Shown here: positions 9,537 through 19,037 of the stretch, piece by piece
Layout of the letters: each line of letters opens with the position of its first letter
How positions within the stretch are numbered: the stretch's first letter is position 1
Assembly: GCA_016713025.1 (NCBI GenBank)
Contig: JADJPZ010000004.1
Span: forward strand, 3,100,001-3,164,000
Length of the DNA stretch: 64,000 bases
Direction of reading: 5' to 3'
Origin: Saprospiraceae bacterium
GTDB taxonomy: Bacteria; Bacteroidota; Bacteroidia; Chitinophagales; Saprospiraceae
Position numbers and translations under genes: made by a program
The notes under the pieces: model-generated
The model's input: the letters and a program-made list of their open reading frames with translations, nothing else
What the model was told of the DNA's origin: nothing
Database searches by the model: none

Positions 9537-9724
9537 ATGTACCCACAAAACTTCCTTGCAACCCTAGCCTCCGTAGGTAGGCAGGCAGGCTCATTCATAC
9601 GCCAAGGCTCGTCAGGCTCTGAAGATGTTGTCACGCCAAAGGTGCAAGACGACCCACCCAATTCAACCACGTTTTTACCGTTTATTAAGAAGAACACTGA
9701 AAAAGTGCAATTTGTTATACATAC
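9537..9724 (-). repeat. Diverged copy of the MITE-like repeat family
   Basis: On the minus strand, the first ~80 bases (9724 to about 9645) match the copy at 52287 closely. They start with TATGTATAACAAATTGCAC and continue through CAGTGTTCTT and CGGTAAAAACGTGGTTGAAT to GGGTGGGTCGTC. The middle carries a different insert rich in CCTGCCTGCCTA-like sequence, and the far terminal repeat is not recognisable. The element sits about 65 bp upstream of the DUF4838 start, so it may have brought or disrupted promoter sequence. The open frame running across it on the minus strand is a by-product of the repeat. Confidence 0.7.
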
Positions 9725-9789
9725 TTGCATACACTATTTTGAATACATCAGATAATTATGATTAACTTTGTTTTTCCAACTAAATCACC

Positions 9790-12045
9790 ATGAAAACAGT
9801 TTTAAAAGTTTGTTTTGCCTTCCTTCTTTTTTCAGACTCATCTATGTATAGTCAGATGTCATTAGTAACCAATGGAAAGACAGATTTTACTATCATCATC
9901 CCGTCTGAAAACAATAGTCAGGAACGCGATGCGGCAACGCTCATGCAAAAGGTTATCGACTCTATGACAGGTGTCACTTTACCTATACAAGAGAAATCAT
10001 CTATAAAGTCTGACAAAAGTATCATCATCAGCACAAAGCCCTTTTCTCCGAAAACCCGAAAGCTTGCTATACCACATCCTGATGGCTTTTATATCATTGC
10101 TGACAAAAAAAATCTGATCATCTACGGAGGAAATAAACGAGGTGCTGTCCATGGGGTAGTCCATTTCCTGGGAAAATATCTGGGTTGCAGGCTGTATGCA
10201 CCTCACTACAGCGTTTTTCCCAAAAAAAATCAAATTTCTATCCCTAAAATCAATGAATATTTAGTACCTGACAACCACATCAGAATCATCAATGGTGACT
10301 ATGTCCATCAATCAAAAGAGTACAGAGACTGGCTCATGACCAATGAAATATCTGAAGAATTTCCCAAAGGATATTTTGTGCATACTTTTCATAGTTTAGT
10401 ACCTGCTGATGAATATTTTGACACTCACCCGGAATACTTTTCTATGGTCAGCGGAAAACGCACCAGAGATCAATTGTGTATGTCGCATCCTGAAGTATTA
10501 AGGCTTACCATCAGAAAACTAAGGCTGGAAATGAGCAAACAGCCTGAAAAAAATCTATGGTCAGTAAGTCAGAATGACAATCCATTTTATTGCTCGTGTG
10601 ATCAATGCAGTGCTGTCATCAAAGAAGAAAATGCACCATCCGGACCACTCATCAGATTTATAAATGCAATTGCAGATACCTTTCCGAATAAAGTGATTTC
10701 AACGCTGGCATATCAGTTTTCACGAAAAGCACCAACTGTCACCAAACCAAGGAAAAATGTCCAGGTCATGCTCTGTACCATCGAGCTCAACAGAAGCAAG
10801 GCCATTGCTGAAGATCCGGGATCAGCTTCATTTGTCAGGGATATAAAAGACTGGTCTGCCATCACGGATCATATTTTTCTGTGGGATTACACAGTAGATT
10901 TTGCGCATCAAATCACACCATTTCCCAATTTTCATGTACTGAAGCCAAATATCAGGTTTTTTTATGACAATGATGCAAAAATCCAGTTTCAGCAATCCAA
11001 TGTAGGCAAAGGGCATGCTTTTTCAGAGTTGAAGGCATACTTGATTTCGAAATTGCTGTGGGATACTAAGGTCAACAAAGATTCTGTGATCAATGATTTT
11101 CTGCATGGATATTATGGGAAAGCAGCGCCATTTATCAGAAAGTATATTGATAAAACAGAAAGTGAACTGATCAAATCCGGAGAATTTCTGGACATCTACG
11201 GTCACCCGACAGCACATCAAAACTCCTTCCTTTCAGCAGAAAATGTACGATTATATAATGCATGGTTTGATGAAGCTGAAAAAAGCGTTTCAAACCATGC
11301 TGAACATCTAAACCATGTAAAAATTGCAAGACTACCATTGATGTATGCTATGATGGAAATAGGAAAATCAGATATGTTTGGTCCAAGAGGATTTTATAGT
11401 ATCAAAGGTGAAAATCTGATATTGAAACCTGAAATGTCACAGATAGTGGATGACTTTTCAAACATATGCACCTATAACGGTGTAAAAAATGTCAATGAAA
11501 GTGGTCTTACTCCTGCAGCATATATTCAATCCGGCAGGCGGACTTTACAGATTAAAAAAGAAGGCAATTTGGCATTCGGCAAAAATGTTACACTTAAACC
11601 TATGCCGGCGACAAAATACAGTGGCGGAAGTCCTGCCCTCCTGACCAATGGTGTACATGGCAGCAATGACTATAGAGTACATTGGCTGGGCTGGGAAGGC
11701 TTAGACTTTGAAATCAACATGGATCTCGGAGAAAGTAAGGATATTGATTCTGTCCAAATATCAACTTTGTATCTTCCAAATAGCTGGGTTTTGCACCCGA
11801 AAGAAGTCACATGCACCACTTATGATATGAATGGCAACCCAAATTCAACTTCAGCCATTGGCATACATGGAGATCAAAAAAATGAAGAAGTCAATAAAAC
11901 TTTTAATTTTGTGACATCAGGTAAAAAGGTCAGAAAAATAAAGATCAATGTTACATCATCAGCAACACTTCCGCATTGGCATCCCGCATATGGCGGTACT
12001 GCATGGACTTTTGTGGATGAGTTGGTGGTTTTTGCAAAAAAATAA
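9790..12045 (+). CDS. DUF4838 domain protein, secreted glycoside-hydrolase-like with C-terminal discoidin-like region
   Basis: The protein has 751 residues, with a signal peptide to about SQMSLV. Residues ~30-150 form an alpha-glucuronidase N-terminal-like domain (TLMQKVIDSMTGVTLPI, IYGGNKRGAVHGVVHFLGKY). The DUF4838 barrel follows over ~160-480: HTFHSLVPADEYFDTHPEYF, then C268-x-C270-x-x-C273 in FYCSCDQCSAV, and the YQFSRKAP and DYTVDF segments. The last ~150 residues contain a discoidin-like sandwich (DFEINMDLGESKDIDSVQIS). DUF4838 proteins are thought to be glycoside hydrolases related in fold to GH20/GH67 enzymes; the reaction is not established. It starts an operon with the esterase (48-bp gap) and NamZ-like gene, divergent from the GH43 gene. 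The ATG at 9790 is the obvious start. Confidence 0.85.
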   Translation: MKTVLKVCFAFLLFSDSSMYSQMSLVTNGKTDFTIIIPSENNSQERDAATLMQKVIDSMTGVTLPIQEKSSIKSDKSIIISTKPFSPKTRKLAIPHPDGFYIIADKKNLIIYGGNKRGAVHGVVHFLGKYLGCRLYAPHYSVFPKKNQISIPKINEYLVPDNHIRIINGDYVHQSKEYRDWLMTNEISEEFPKGYFVHTFHSLVPADEYFDTHPEYFSMVSGKRTRDQLCMSHPEVLRLTIRKLRLEMSKQPEKNLWSVSQNDNPFYCSCDQCSAVIKEENAPSGPLIRFINAIADTFPNKVISTLAYQFSRKAPTVTKPRKNVQVMLCTIELNRSKAIAEDPGSASFVRDIKDWSAITDHIFLWDYTVDFAHQITPFPNFHVLKPNIRFFYDNDAKIQFQQSNVGKGHAFSELKAYLISKLLWDTKVNKDSVINDFLHGYYGKAAPFIRKYIDKTESELIKSGEFLDIYGHPTAHQNSFLSAENVRLYNAWFDEAEKSVSNHAEHLNHVKIARLPLMYAMMEIGKSDMFGPRGFYSIKGENLILKPEMSQIVDDFSNICTYNGVKNVNESGLTPAAYIQSGRRTLQIKKEGNLAFGKNVTLKPMPATKYSGGSPALLTNGVHGSNDYRVHWLGWEGLDFEINMDLGESKDIDSVQISTLYLPNSWVLHPKEVTCTTYDMNGNPNSTSAIGIHGDQKNEEVNKTFNFVTSGKKVRKIKINVTSSATLPHWHPAYGGTAWTFVDELVVFAKK

Positions 12046-12093
12046 TGTTTACATTCTATTACAAATACTCTTAATCAAAAACAAAACAATATT

Positions 12094-13818
12094 ATGAGAT
12101 CATTCCTTTATTTCCTGGTAATTTTGATTTTCCTGGGTGCATGTACCAATTCAGGCACTAAAAAAAACAAATTCACATTTTCTATCACCATTCCTGACTC
12201 CTTGAGTGCCGGTATAGCTGATGGCAGGATCATATTAATGCTTTCCGACAATCCGGATAAAGAACCAAGATTCGAAATTTCCGATGGACCAAAAACAAAA
12301 ATAGCATTTGGAAAAAACATCGAAAACTGGACAAAAGGACAAACTATAGAGTTTACCGGGGAAGAATTTGGTTATCCTTATACAGCAATGAGTGAAGTAC
12401 CCGAAGGTGAGTATTATGTCCAGGCGCTCTTACACAAATATGAAACATTTAAACTGGCCACAGGACAAACTGTCAAATTGCCGATGGATCGCGGCGAGGG
12501 CCAGCAGTGGAATCAGGCGCCTGGCAACCTGTACAGTACACCAGTTAAAATTACGCTAATATCCGGAAGCAAAATTTCAATCAATCTGAATAAAATCATC
12601 CCAAAAATCAAAGAACCTGAGGATACTGAATGGGTAAAACATATCAAGTTTAAAAGTAAACTTTTGTCTGAATTTTGGGGCAGAGATATCTACCTGGGAG
12701 CGCATGTTTTATTGCCGAAAGACTGGGATGCCAACAAAAATGTCAAGTACCCGCTCGCTATATATCACGGACATTTTCCTGACGATTTTTCCGGATGGAG
12801 GACTACACCACCTGACACAACGATACCTTGTCAATATAGTGACAGATTTAAACTCGACTGCTATAACCGGATAGAACAGCAGGAAGCATACGATTTCTAT
12901 AAGATCTGGTCCGGACCGGATTTTCCACGAGTTATCGCTATAGAAATCCAACATCCTACCCCATATTATGATGATTCTTATGCTGTCAATTCTGCATGTC
13001 AGGGACCGTACGGAGATGCTATCACTTATGAATTGATCCCTTATATAGAGCAACAATTCCGTGGCATCGGGCAAGGATGGGCGAGATTTATGTATGGAGG
13101 CTCTACGGGTGGCTGGGAAGCACTTGCGGCTCAGGTATTTTATCCTGATGAGTACAATGGTTGTTTTGCAGCGTGTCCTGATCCTATAGACTTCAGAGCA
13201 TTTACTGTAGTAGATATATATAAAGATAAAAATGCCTATTTTCTGGACAGTCAACATAAAAAAACTCCAAGACCCGGACACAGAGATTATCTGGGACATG
13301 TCAACAGCACACTTCAGGAGATGAACTACAGAGAACTTGTACTGGGTGATAAATCAAGATCCGGTCAGCAGTGGGATATCTGGGAGGCGACGTATTCACC
13401 CATGGACAAAGAAGGGTATCCTGCAAGAGTCTGGGACAAAGTGACGGGTGACATTGATTCTACTGTTGCCAAGCATTGGAAAGAAAATTTTGACCTTACA
13501 TACATCATGAAACGCGACTGGCCAAAAATAGGACAAAAACTCAAAGGAAAAGTCAGGATTTACTGCGGTGATATGGACAATTATTATCTCAACAATGCAG
13601 TATATCTCACAGAGGAATTTCTAAAATCCACCAATGACCCTTATTATGACGGAGAAGTGGATTATGGCGACCGCGCCGAACATTGCTGGAATGGTGATCA
13701 CAGTCAACCCAACGCCATATCAAGACTTCGGTACCACCGCATGTTCATACCAAAATGGACCAAAGAAATGGTAAAAACCGCCCCAAAAGGTGTCGATCTG
13801 AAAAGCTGGAGATACTGA
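12094..13818 (+). CDS. Putative lipoprotein esterase (alpha/beta hydrolase, esterase D-like)
   Basis: The protein has 574 residues with a lipoprotein signal: hydrophobic MRSFLYFLVILIFLG and the lipobox Cys at residue 17 (LGAC), so it is probably membrane-anchored. Residues ~25-170 form a beta-rich N-terminal region with no family I recognise. From ~195 the alpha/beta hydrolase fold begins (DIYLGAHVLLPKDW, YPLAIYHGHFPDDFSGW). The nucleophile is Ser337 in YGGSTGGWEA. A candidate acid lies in YCGDMDNYYL, and candidate histidines in DRAEHCWNGDHSQ. Enzymes of this class remove acyl groups from glycans or small esters. In the middle of the DUF4838-NamZ operon it probably de-esterifies the same polymer. 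The substrate is inferred from context only. Confidence 0.8.
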   Translation: MRSFLYFLVILIFLGACTNSGTKKNKFTFSITIPDSLSAGIADGRIILMLSDNPDKEPRFEISDGPKTKIAFGKNIENWTKGQTIEFTGEEFGYPYTAMSEVPEGEYYVQALLHKYETFKLATGQTVKLPMDRGEGQQWNQAPGNLYSTPVKITLISGSKISINLNKIIPKIKEPEDTEWVKHIKFKSKLLSEFWGRDIYLGAHVLLPKDWDANKNVKYPLAIYHGHFPDDFSGWRTTPPDTTIPCQYSDRFKLDCYNRIEQQEAYDFYKIWSGPDFPRVIAIEIQHPTPYYDDSYAVNSACQGPYGDAITYELIPYIEQQFRGIGQGWARFMYGGSTGGWEALAAQVFYPDEYNGCFAACPDPIDFRAFTVVDIYKDKNAYFLDSQHKKTPRPGHRDYLGHVNSTLQEMNYRELVLGDKSRSGQQWDIWEATYSPMDKEGYPARVWDKVTGDIDSTVAKHWKENFDLTYIMKRDWPKIGQKLKGKVRIYCGDMDNYYLNNAVYLTEEFLKSTNDPYYDGEVDYGDRAEHCWNGDHSQPNAISRLRYHRMFIPKWTKEMVKTAPKGVDLKSWRY

Positions 13819-13831
13819 TCATCATTGGTTT

Positions 13832-14947
13832 ATGTCATTTTCAGCTTTATTTGATCATAAAATATACCAAAAGTCATCCAAAATCTGTCTGCTTTGCAAT
13901 CAGACATCTTATGATTTTGGTAAAAAAAGATATTTGTTTGATCTGATAGCTGACGAAGGAAAATTGCATTGTCTCCTGCTCCCCGAGCATGGGTTGTTTT
14001 CAGAAATGCAGGATCAGGAAAATGTGGACAATGTTAAGTACAGAAGTGTTCAATGCTACTCTTTGTACAATAAAAGAATGCATGTCACTGGTGCTGAAAA
14101 ATACATGGCAGAAAATTGTGATCTGGTAGTTATAGATATTTTTGATGTCGGAGTGCGGTATTATACCTACAGTACTCATATGATGAGTTTGCTCAGGATG
14201 TTGGACACTTATTATGCAGGAATGCCTGTCTTGATCATAGACAGACCCAATCCTGCCGGGTCAAGGATAGAAGGTACCATCATACAGGAAGAGTATACAT
14301 CTTTTCTGGGCACTTCAGGAATGATTCACCGGCATGGAATGAGTACCGGCCAATTATGCCAAAGGTACATCAAAAGCAACAAGCTTTCTATCGACATACA
14401 TAAGGTGGCATTTGATACAAAATATTTTCGGTTTATCATGCCTTCACCCAATCTACCTGCATCAGAATCACTGATGGTATATCCGGGGCAATGTTTCTGG
14501 GAAGCCACTACACTAAGCGAAGGAAGAGGCACTACCAGGCCATTTGAGATTTTCGGTCATCCGGATCTCACTATGGAAAAGGCTGATCAAATCAGTCAAA
14601 TCTTCAATCAAAAATTTCTGAACCTGGCCTTTTTGCGACCAATAAAGTTTATACCTGTATATCACAAACACAAAGACAAGACCTGTACCGGCTGGCAATT
14701 GTCGATACAAGATCACCTGCAATATCATTGTATATTTGGCACATTGACATTGATGCGTTGGGTAAATGAAACGCTCGGCGAAGAAGCATTCTGGCGGCAA
14801 GGGCCTTATGAATTTGATTCTGATGCCACTGCTGCCCAACTATTGATTGGCGACGATGACCTTATTGATTATGTCAATGGGATACAGGATGAGGATGGAG
14901 TGATGCATAAACTTCAAAAAAGTGAGGAAGGGTGGAGGAATGGTTAG
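13832..14947 (+). CDS. DUF1343 / NamZ-like exo-beta-N-acetylmuramidase family protein
   Basis: The protein has 371 residues and closely follows the DUF1343 pattern. CLLCNQTSYDF stands for the family LLTNxTG motif, then LPEHGLFSEM, DLVVIDIFDVGVRYYTYSTHM and VLIIDRPNPAGSRIEGTII. It continues with RHGMSTGQLCQRYI and, later, SEGRGTTRPFEIFGHP. NamZ enzymes release N-acetylmuramic acid from the non-reducing end of peptidoglycan fragments, which points to muropeptide or related amino-sugar salvage. Unlike many members it has no evident signal peptide, so it may act in the cytoplasm or start differently. It begins 14 bp after the esterase stop, so co-transcription is likely. Confidence 0.88.
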   Translation: MSFSALFDHKIYQKSSKICLLCNQTSYDFGKKRYLFDLIADEGKLHCLLLPEHGLFSEMQDQENVDNVKYRSVQCYSLYNKRMHVTGAEKYMAENCDLVVIDIFDVGVRYYTYSTHMMSLLRMLDTYYAGMPVLIIDRPNPAGSRIEGTIIQEEYTSFLGTSGMIHRHGMSTGQLCQRYIKSNKLSIDIHKVAFDTKYFRFIMPSPNLPASESLMVYPGQCFWEATTLSEGRGTTRPFEIFGHPDLTMEKADQISQIFNQKFLNLAFLRPIKFIPVYHKHKDKTCTGWQLSIQDHLQYHCIFGTLTLMRWVNETLGEEAFWRQGPYEFDSDATAAQLLIGDDDLIDYVNGIQDEDGVMHKLQKSEEGWRNG

Positions 14948-15053
14948 TGTTATACAAAAAGTGCATCCTACCCCAATCGGAGCACAGCCATGGTGACAAA
15001 GAGATCACCCCATCTGTGACGGACAGCGGTCCAACCTACGCCTAAAGAAGTTT

Positions 15054-15668
15054 CTATTTAAAACAATCCGTTTCTTTGTTGCTGAGCTTATTATCACCTT
15101 TTTTGTCTTTGGTAACTTGTGCAGGAAAGAAACATCCTTTTTTATCTCTGAAAATAGCAGACTCCTCATCGCATACTATACTACACACAGATCCTCTAAA
15201 ATCAAACTGTCCTTTTCCATCTATGTTGATGCTAAATTGATACCAAAACTGACCATCCCATTTTTTCCTCACATTTTTATCAGAATCAAAGTATTGACCG
15301 TCAAATCCATAATTTTTAATGTCTAGGTAATTGATCCAATCCCTACTAAAAACAATTCTTTTGATTTTATCATCATTGGAATTATATATTGTAAAGTTAT
15401 ATACACTGCCATTAGGCACCAAGGAAGTATCTACCACTGGATAAAAAAGATCATTGATACCATCTCCATTGGGAGTAAAGACGTTGGGTATGAAAATATT
15501 TATACCGGGTATGATTTCTCTGGACACTTCGGAAGGCGTGCCACAGCAAGGCTTGTATTTTTCTGACTCAATGATGGTAATGGTACCATTATCATCTTGT
15601 GCAGTACAGCTCATCCCATACGAAATGATGATGGCTAAAGTAAAAATAGTAATAAGTGATTTGTTCAT
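15054..15668 (-). CDS. Small secreted protein with gliding-motility-type C-terminal domain
   Basis: The protein has about 204 residues from the ATG at 15668 (MNKSLITIFTLAIIISYGM); the frame is open 13 codons further. The start chosen gives a standard signal sequence with a possible lipobox Cys (GMSC). The core is the NVFTPNGDGINDLFYP motif, typical of the gliding motility-associated C-terminal (type B sorting) domain, which normally ends large T9SS cargo. Here it sits early, and a cysteine-bearing tail of ~100 residues follows (GSVCSIVCDEESAIF, GCFFPAQVTK). The protein is almost only this domain, so it may be a detached remnant or a small surface protein. It is unlinked in function to the NamZ gene, which converges on it. 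Confidence 0.75.
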   Translation of the reverse strand: MNKSLITIFTLAIIISYGMSCTAQDDNGTITIIESEKYKPCCGTPSEVSREIIPGINIFIPNVFTPNGDGINDLFYPVVDTSLVPNGSVYNFTIYNSNDDKIKRIVFSRDWINYLDIKNYGFDGQYFDSDKNVRKKWDGQFWYQFSINIDGKGQFDFRGSVCSIVCDEESAIFRDKKGCFFPAQVTKDKKGDNKLSNKETDCFK

Positions 15669-15821
15669 CTCTATAAAATTTAGGATATGATTGGATAAGG
15701 TTTTCATGCGTTTTTTTTATATTTTTTAAATAAATTTTAATGGTCATAAATCGTGCCGTTTCACCTTCGGCATGGAATTGGTCTTACCGAACTCACGCTT
15801 CTGATGTTTAAAACCTTGTTT

Positions 15822-15864
15822 GTGCCCGCCTGACAAGCTTCCTGCCTGCTGGCGAGGCGGGCAC
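15822..15864 (-). terminator. Hairpin downstream of the small T9SS gene
   Basis: GTGCCCGCCT (15822-15831) pairs with AGGCGGGCAC (15855-15864), a perfect 10-bp GC-rich stem. It lies 25 bp past the stop of the gene at 15889-16356 and is followed on the minus strand by AAACAAGG, not a T-run. It could end transcription or protect the mRNA end. It is not a canonical intrinsic terminator. Confidence 0.4.
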
Positions 15865-15888
15865 CACAATTTTGCTTTCATTTTCATT

Positions 15889-16356
15889 TCATTGTTTGAT
15901 AATTTTCGTTTTGTAAATGATTTGACCTGCACTGTCATTGATGACAAATAAATAGGGTGATGCTGGCATACTACCGATGTCTAAGATTACTTGTGGCCCG
16001 GTAACTAAAGACTGTTGCAATAACTGACCCGATAGAGATGTCAGTTTATACACCCAAGTTGGCTCATATTTGTCAAGACGAATGGTAAATAACCCTTCTG
16101 TAGGATTTGGAAATAGAGTGATCTGCCCGTCCATATCCTGCCGTATGCGCTCTGTACGGGTTTCTGTCTCAGTCATCTGGATGGTATCAGGCTTCATTTC
16201 TGCCTGTGTACCCTTGACTACAGGTCTATCACAGCCACCTACATACTTCCGTTCGATCCTATTGCCTGATGCGTCGTAGGTGTATTGGATGAAGCATTGA
16301 GCGGAGATGAGTCCATGAATTAAGGTGAAAGCAAGGATAAAGAACATGTTTTTCAT
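15889..16356 (-). CDS. Small T9SS type A sorting-domain protein with a single RHS-like motif
   Basis: The protein has 155 residues, with a signal peptide (MKNMFFILAFTLIHGLISAQ). It is followed at once by CFIQYTYDASGNRIERKYVG, which matches the YDxxGNR motif of RHS/YD repeats. A Thr/Glu-rich linker leads to a T9SS type A tail (ITLFPNPTEGLFTIRL ... GQIIYKTKIIKQ). It looks like a mini-cargo exported by type IX secretion and retaining one RHS-like repeat. Its upstream region is now the IS256 end, with the 8-bp duplication AATATAAA overlapping the start region. Before the inversion described in the findings it lay directly downstream of the Rhs-tip/immunity genes now at 31.6-32.9 kb, which suits its RHS-like motif. 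A relic of a related tail is at 7177-7341. Confidence 0.8.
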   Translation of the reverse strand: MKNMFFILAFTLIHGLISAQCFIQYTYDASGNRIERKYVGGCDRPVVKGTQAEMKPDTIQMTETETRTERIRQDMDGQITLFPNPTEGLFTIRLDKYEPTWVYKLTSLSGQLLQQSLVTGPQVILDIGSMPASPYLFVINDSAGQIIYKTKIIKQ

Positions 16357-16506
16357 TTATATTGAGGCTGTAAAATATTTTGTGTAAACAAAACTTCAAA
16401 GAATTATGGCTGAATCAAATTATCCTCAAAGATAATTGTATATTCTCCCAGTATTGACCCCCTAATTGGCGCGAAGCTGACCCCCTAGTTGAAGTGGGAT
16501 ACAAAG

Positions 16507-17231
16507 CTAAATTTTTATTCTCAGACTTTTACCTTTCAGGTCAAAATTGAAGCATTTTGCAAGTATTCTGTCCAGTATGGCATCTGCAATAGTTGGTTCG
16601 TTTATAAAAGAGTGCCAATGTTCTATAGGGAGTTGCGAGACGATGATGGTAGATTTATAATCATACCTGTCTTCGAGCATTTGTAGTAAAGCAAGTTTTG
16701 CATTTTGGTCGAGCTGCTGTAGTCCGAAGTCATCCAAAATGATGAGATCAGCTTTTTTAATTGGTTAAGCCATTTAATGTAAGTGCCCTGGAGTTTGGCT
16801 AGCGATAGTTGTTCGGTAAATCGATTCATATTGAAGTATAGGGTGCGATAAGCATGTAAACAAGCTTGATTGCCGAGTGCACAAGCCAGGAAAGATTTGC
16901 CGCTGCCGGTAGCTCCCGTGATGATGACATTCTGGGCTCTTTCGATAAAAGAACAGTCGGACATCAAAGCGATACTTTCCTTTTTAATATTCCTTTCTGA
17001 GTTGTATATTATGTCTTGTAAGCTGGCTTTGTACCTGAGTTTACTTAGTCTTAGCAGCATTTGCGACTTGGTAAAGTTTCTGTGTTGCCACTCTGCATCG
17101 ATGACTGTACCGATGCATTCATGCGTGTCTGGATGTGCATCTGCGGGAAGCTTCAATATGCTTTCGTAGGCTGACGCCATGCCTGTAAGATGAAGTTTCT
17201 GCATCTGCTGCAATGTTGCTTGTGTATTCAT
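16507..17231 (-). pseudogene. istB: IstB-like ATP-binding helper of the IS21 element (one frameshift)
   Basis: The N-terminal part reads MNTQATLQQMQKLHLTGMAS with the Walker A motif ITGATGSGKSFLACALGN, as expected for the AAA+ helper that stimulates IS21 transposition. After WLNQLKK the frame shifts at a run of six T on the plus strand (16753-16758). One more base would give ADLIILDDFGL (Walker B) and join it to the following frame, which ends FDLKGKSLRIKI at 16507. With that correction the length (about 240 residues) is normal for IstB. Either this copy is inactive or the base is a sequencing error. It lies 43 bp downstream of istA. Confidence 0.88.
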
Positions 17232-17274
17232 TTTTGATAAATATTTGGTGATAAAAAATATGATTTAATTTTCG

Positions 17275-18872
17275 TTAAGTGATAAATTGCAGGGTTGATT
17301 GGGAATAATAGACTGGCCCGCGAAGGTTGTCGTGTGCCGGTAATTTCTGATCTTCTTTTTCTTGTTCATTGATTGGGATTTCTATTTTATCCATATTGTT
17401 TTGGAGGATGGTTTGTAAGATCCCGTATGTCGCCCGATGACCTGCAGCCGCTCTTTTAGAAGCATTTTCGAGCCTTTCGTTGCCATATTTATCGCCTAAC
17501 CTAAGGATACCCAAACATGCATTGTACGTCTGCTCTACGATATGTTTTGAGTCAAGGATCGTTTGTACCGCCCACAAAGTGTGAGGCCCGATCTCTGATG
17601 CCTTTTTCTTAAAATAGGCGGCATCCCATCCTTTTTGTTCTTGATATCTGATGTGTTTTTCCGGCATGTGAGCTGCCAGGGTAGAATAGGCATATTCTCT
17701 GTAGTCTCTTTTGTGTATAGCGATACGTTCTGTACCACAATAGATCTCTACGCTGTGACTGGTATATATGATCTGAGTTGATTTGCCTATGTATTGGTAT
17801 GGCACACTGTAATAATGGTTATTCTCTCCCACGATGACATGATAGTTTCTTTGCACTTTTGCTATGGTACTTTTATTGACTTCAAACATTGAAGATGGTA
17901 AGGGACGTAAATTTTCTTTCTCATTTTGTTCAAACCGCTCACGTCTGCTGTATGCCTTGCCCTGCATTTTTTATTATTGAGTTCATCTAACTGTTTGCGG
18001 AAAGCGGCATTAAGTTCGTCTAATGAATGAAATACCTGATCTCTGAGCGGCGCATAAATATGATTGTAAACGATGGTTACATGGCGCTCTACGTTGGCTT
18101 TATCCTTGGGTTTGCCTACTCTGGTGGCATCTAGTTCCATCGTATAGTATGCCCCCATCTGGCTACAAAACTCTGTAAACTTTGGCTCATATCTGTCTGC
18201 CTTGGCTACATAGCTTTTTAGATTGTCGCTCGTTAAAACCGAAGGCGTCCCTCCTATATACTTCAAGGCTTCGTTGATGGCTATGACAAAATCTGATTGT
18301 TTCTGACTAGGTACAGCATACACATGTGTGAAGGATGAAAATGGAAGTGTGGTCACCAGTACTTCACAGTGATGTACTTCGCCAGTCCTTACGTCTACCC
18401 ACTGTGCTTTACTACCGGCAAAGTCTACCATCATACGATATCCGGCTTTGTGCTCTATGCGGATAGTGGCTTCATTGATGGTACGATATTCCTTTAATTT
18501 ACGGCAAAACCTGCTGTAACTATATCCGGTTGGATAATCAACTATATATTGTTTGTATATTGTTTCTCTGGTGACACCATGACGGCCTAATTCGTTTATA
18601 ATCCAGGGAAGTAACTCTTTAAATTTTTCATTCCTATAATACTCCGGGCTATCAGACGATGGCTGTTCATAAAAGAGCCGATGAAATGCTTCATCCGACA
18701 TTTGGTCCATCTGCGAAATATCTACGCCTGATAATTTGAAAATAGCAAGATACTTTTTAACAGTATTTTTAGATACTCCATATATCCGGGAGGTTTTCCT
18801 TATGGTCTCTCCGCTCAATACATCTTTTAAAATAGATTTTACCTGATTCATTCTTGTGGGTTTAAATGCCAT
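17275..18872 (-). pseudogene. istA: IstA-like transposase of the IS21 element (one frameshift)
   Basis: The start is probably the ATG at 18872 (MAFKPTRMNQVKSILKDVLS). A helix-turn-helix follows (TIRKTSRIYGVSKNTVKKYL), then the integrase-like core with GYRMMVDFAGSKAQW, LTSDNLKSYV and KDKANVERHV, giving the DDE residues. At 17967-17972 (six T on the plus strand) the frame breaks after ELNNKK. One extra base would continue as MQGKAYSRRERFEQNEKENL to the stop at 17275, giving an IstA of about 530 residues. The C-terminal half carries the usual IstA domain (NYHVIVGENNHYYSVPYQYI). With the similar break in istB, this is either decay or homopolymer error. Confidence 0.88.
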
Positions 18873-19037
18873 ATCCAATTTTATTAGTTTATAAATTGGA
18901 CACAACGTAATTTAAATTATCCACTTCAAATTCGGCACTGACCTTTTTTACCTTTTATAAATCAGGGGGTCAGCTTGCCGCCATTTAGGGGGTCAGCTTG
19001 AGCGCCATTTGATGGGTCAGCTTGGTAGGAATAAACA

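Larger units (their letters stand above)
16437..19037 (-). mobile_element. IS21-family element (istA-istB), 2601 bp, inside IS256 copy 1
   Basis: The element begins TG and ends CA on both strands (TGTATATTCTCCC at 16437; TGTTTATTCCTACC on the minus strand from 19037). Each end carries several copies of the subterminal repeat AAGCTGACCCCCTAAATGGC or close variants, as IS21 elements do. A 5-bp target duplication ATAAT is present at 16432-16436 and 19038-19042. It interrupts the last codons of the IS256 transposase. It holds istA and istB in the usual order on the minus strand. Confidence 0.95.

Noticed and set aside
9479..9730. Open frame of ~83 codons in the 9.5-kb intergenic region
   Set aside because: It is read across a MITE-like repeat copy; similar short frames appear at other copies (for example near 52.3 kb) only because the repeat is shared.
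17960..17975. Programmed frameshift in istA at the six-base run
   Set aside because: IS21 istA genes are not known to need one, and the same type of break occurs in many non-transposon genes here; error or mutation is preferred.
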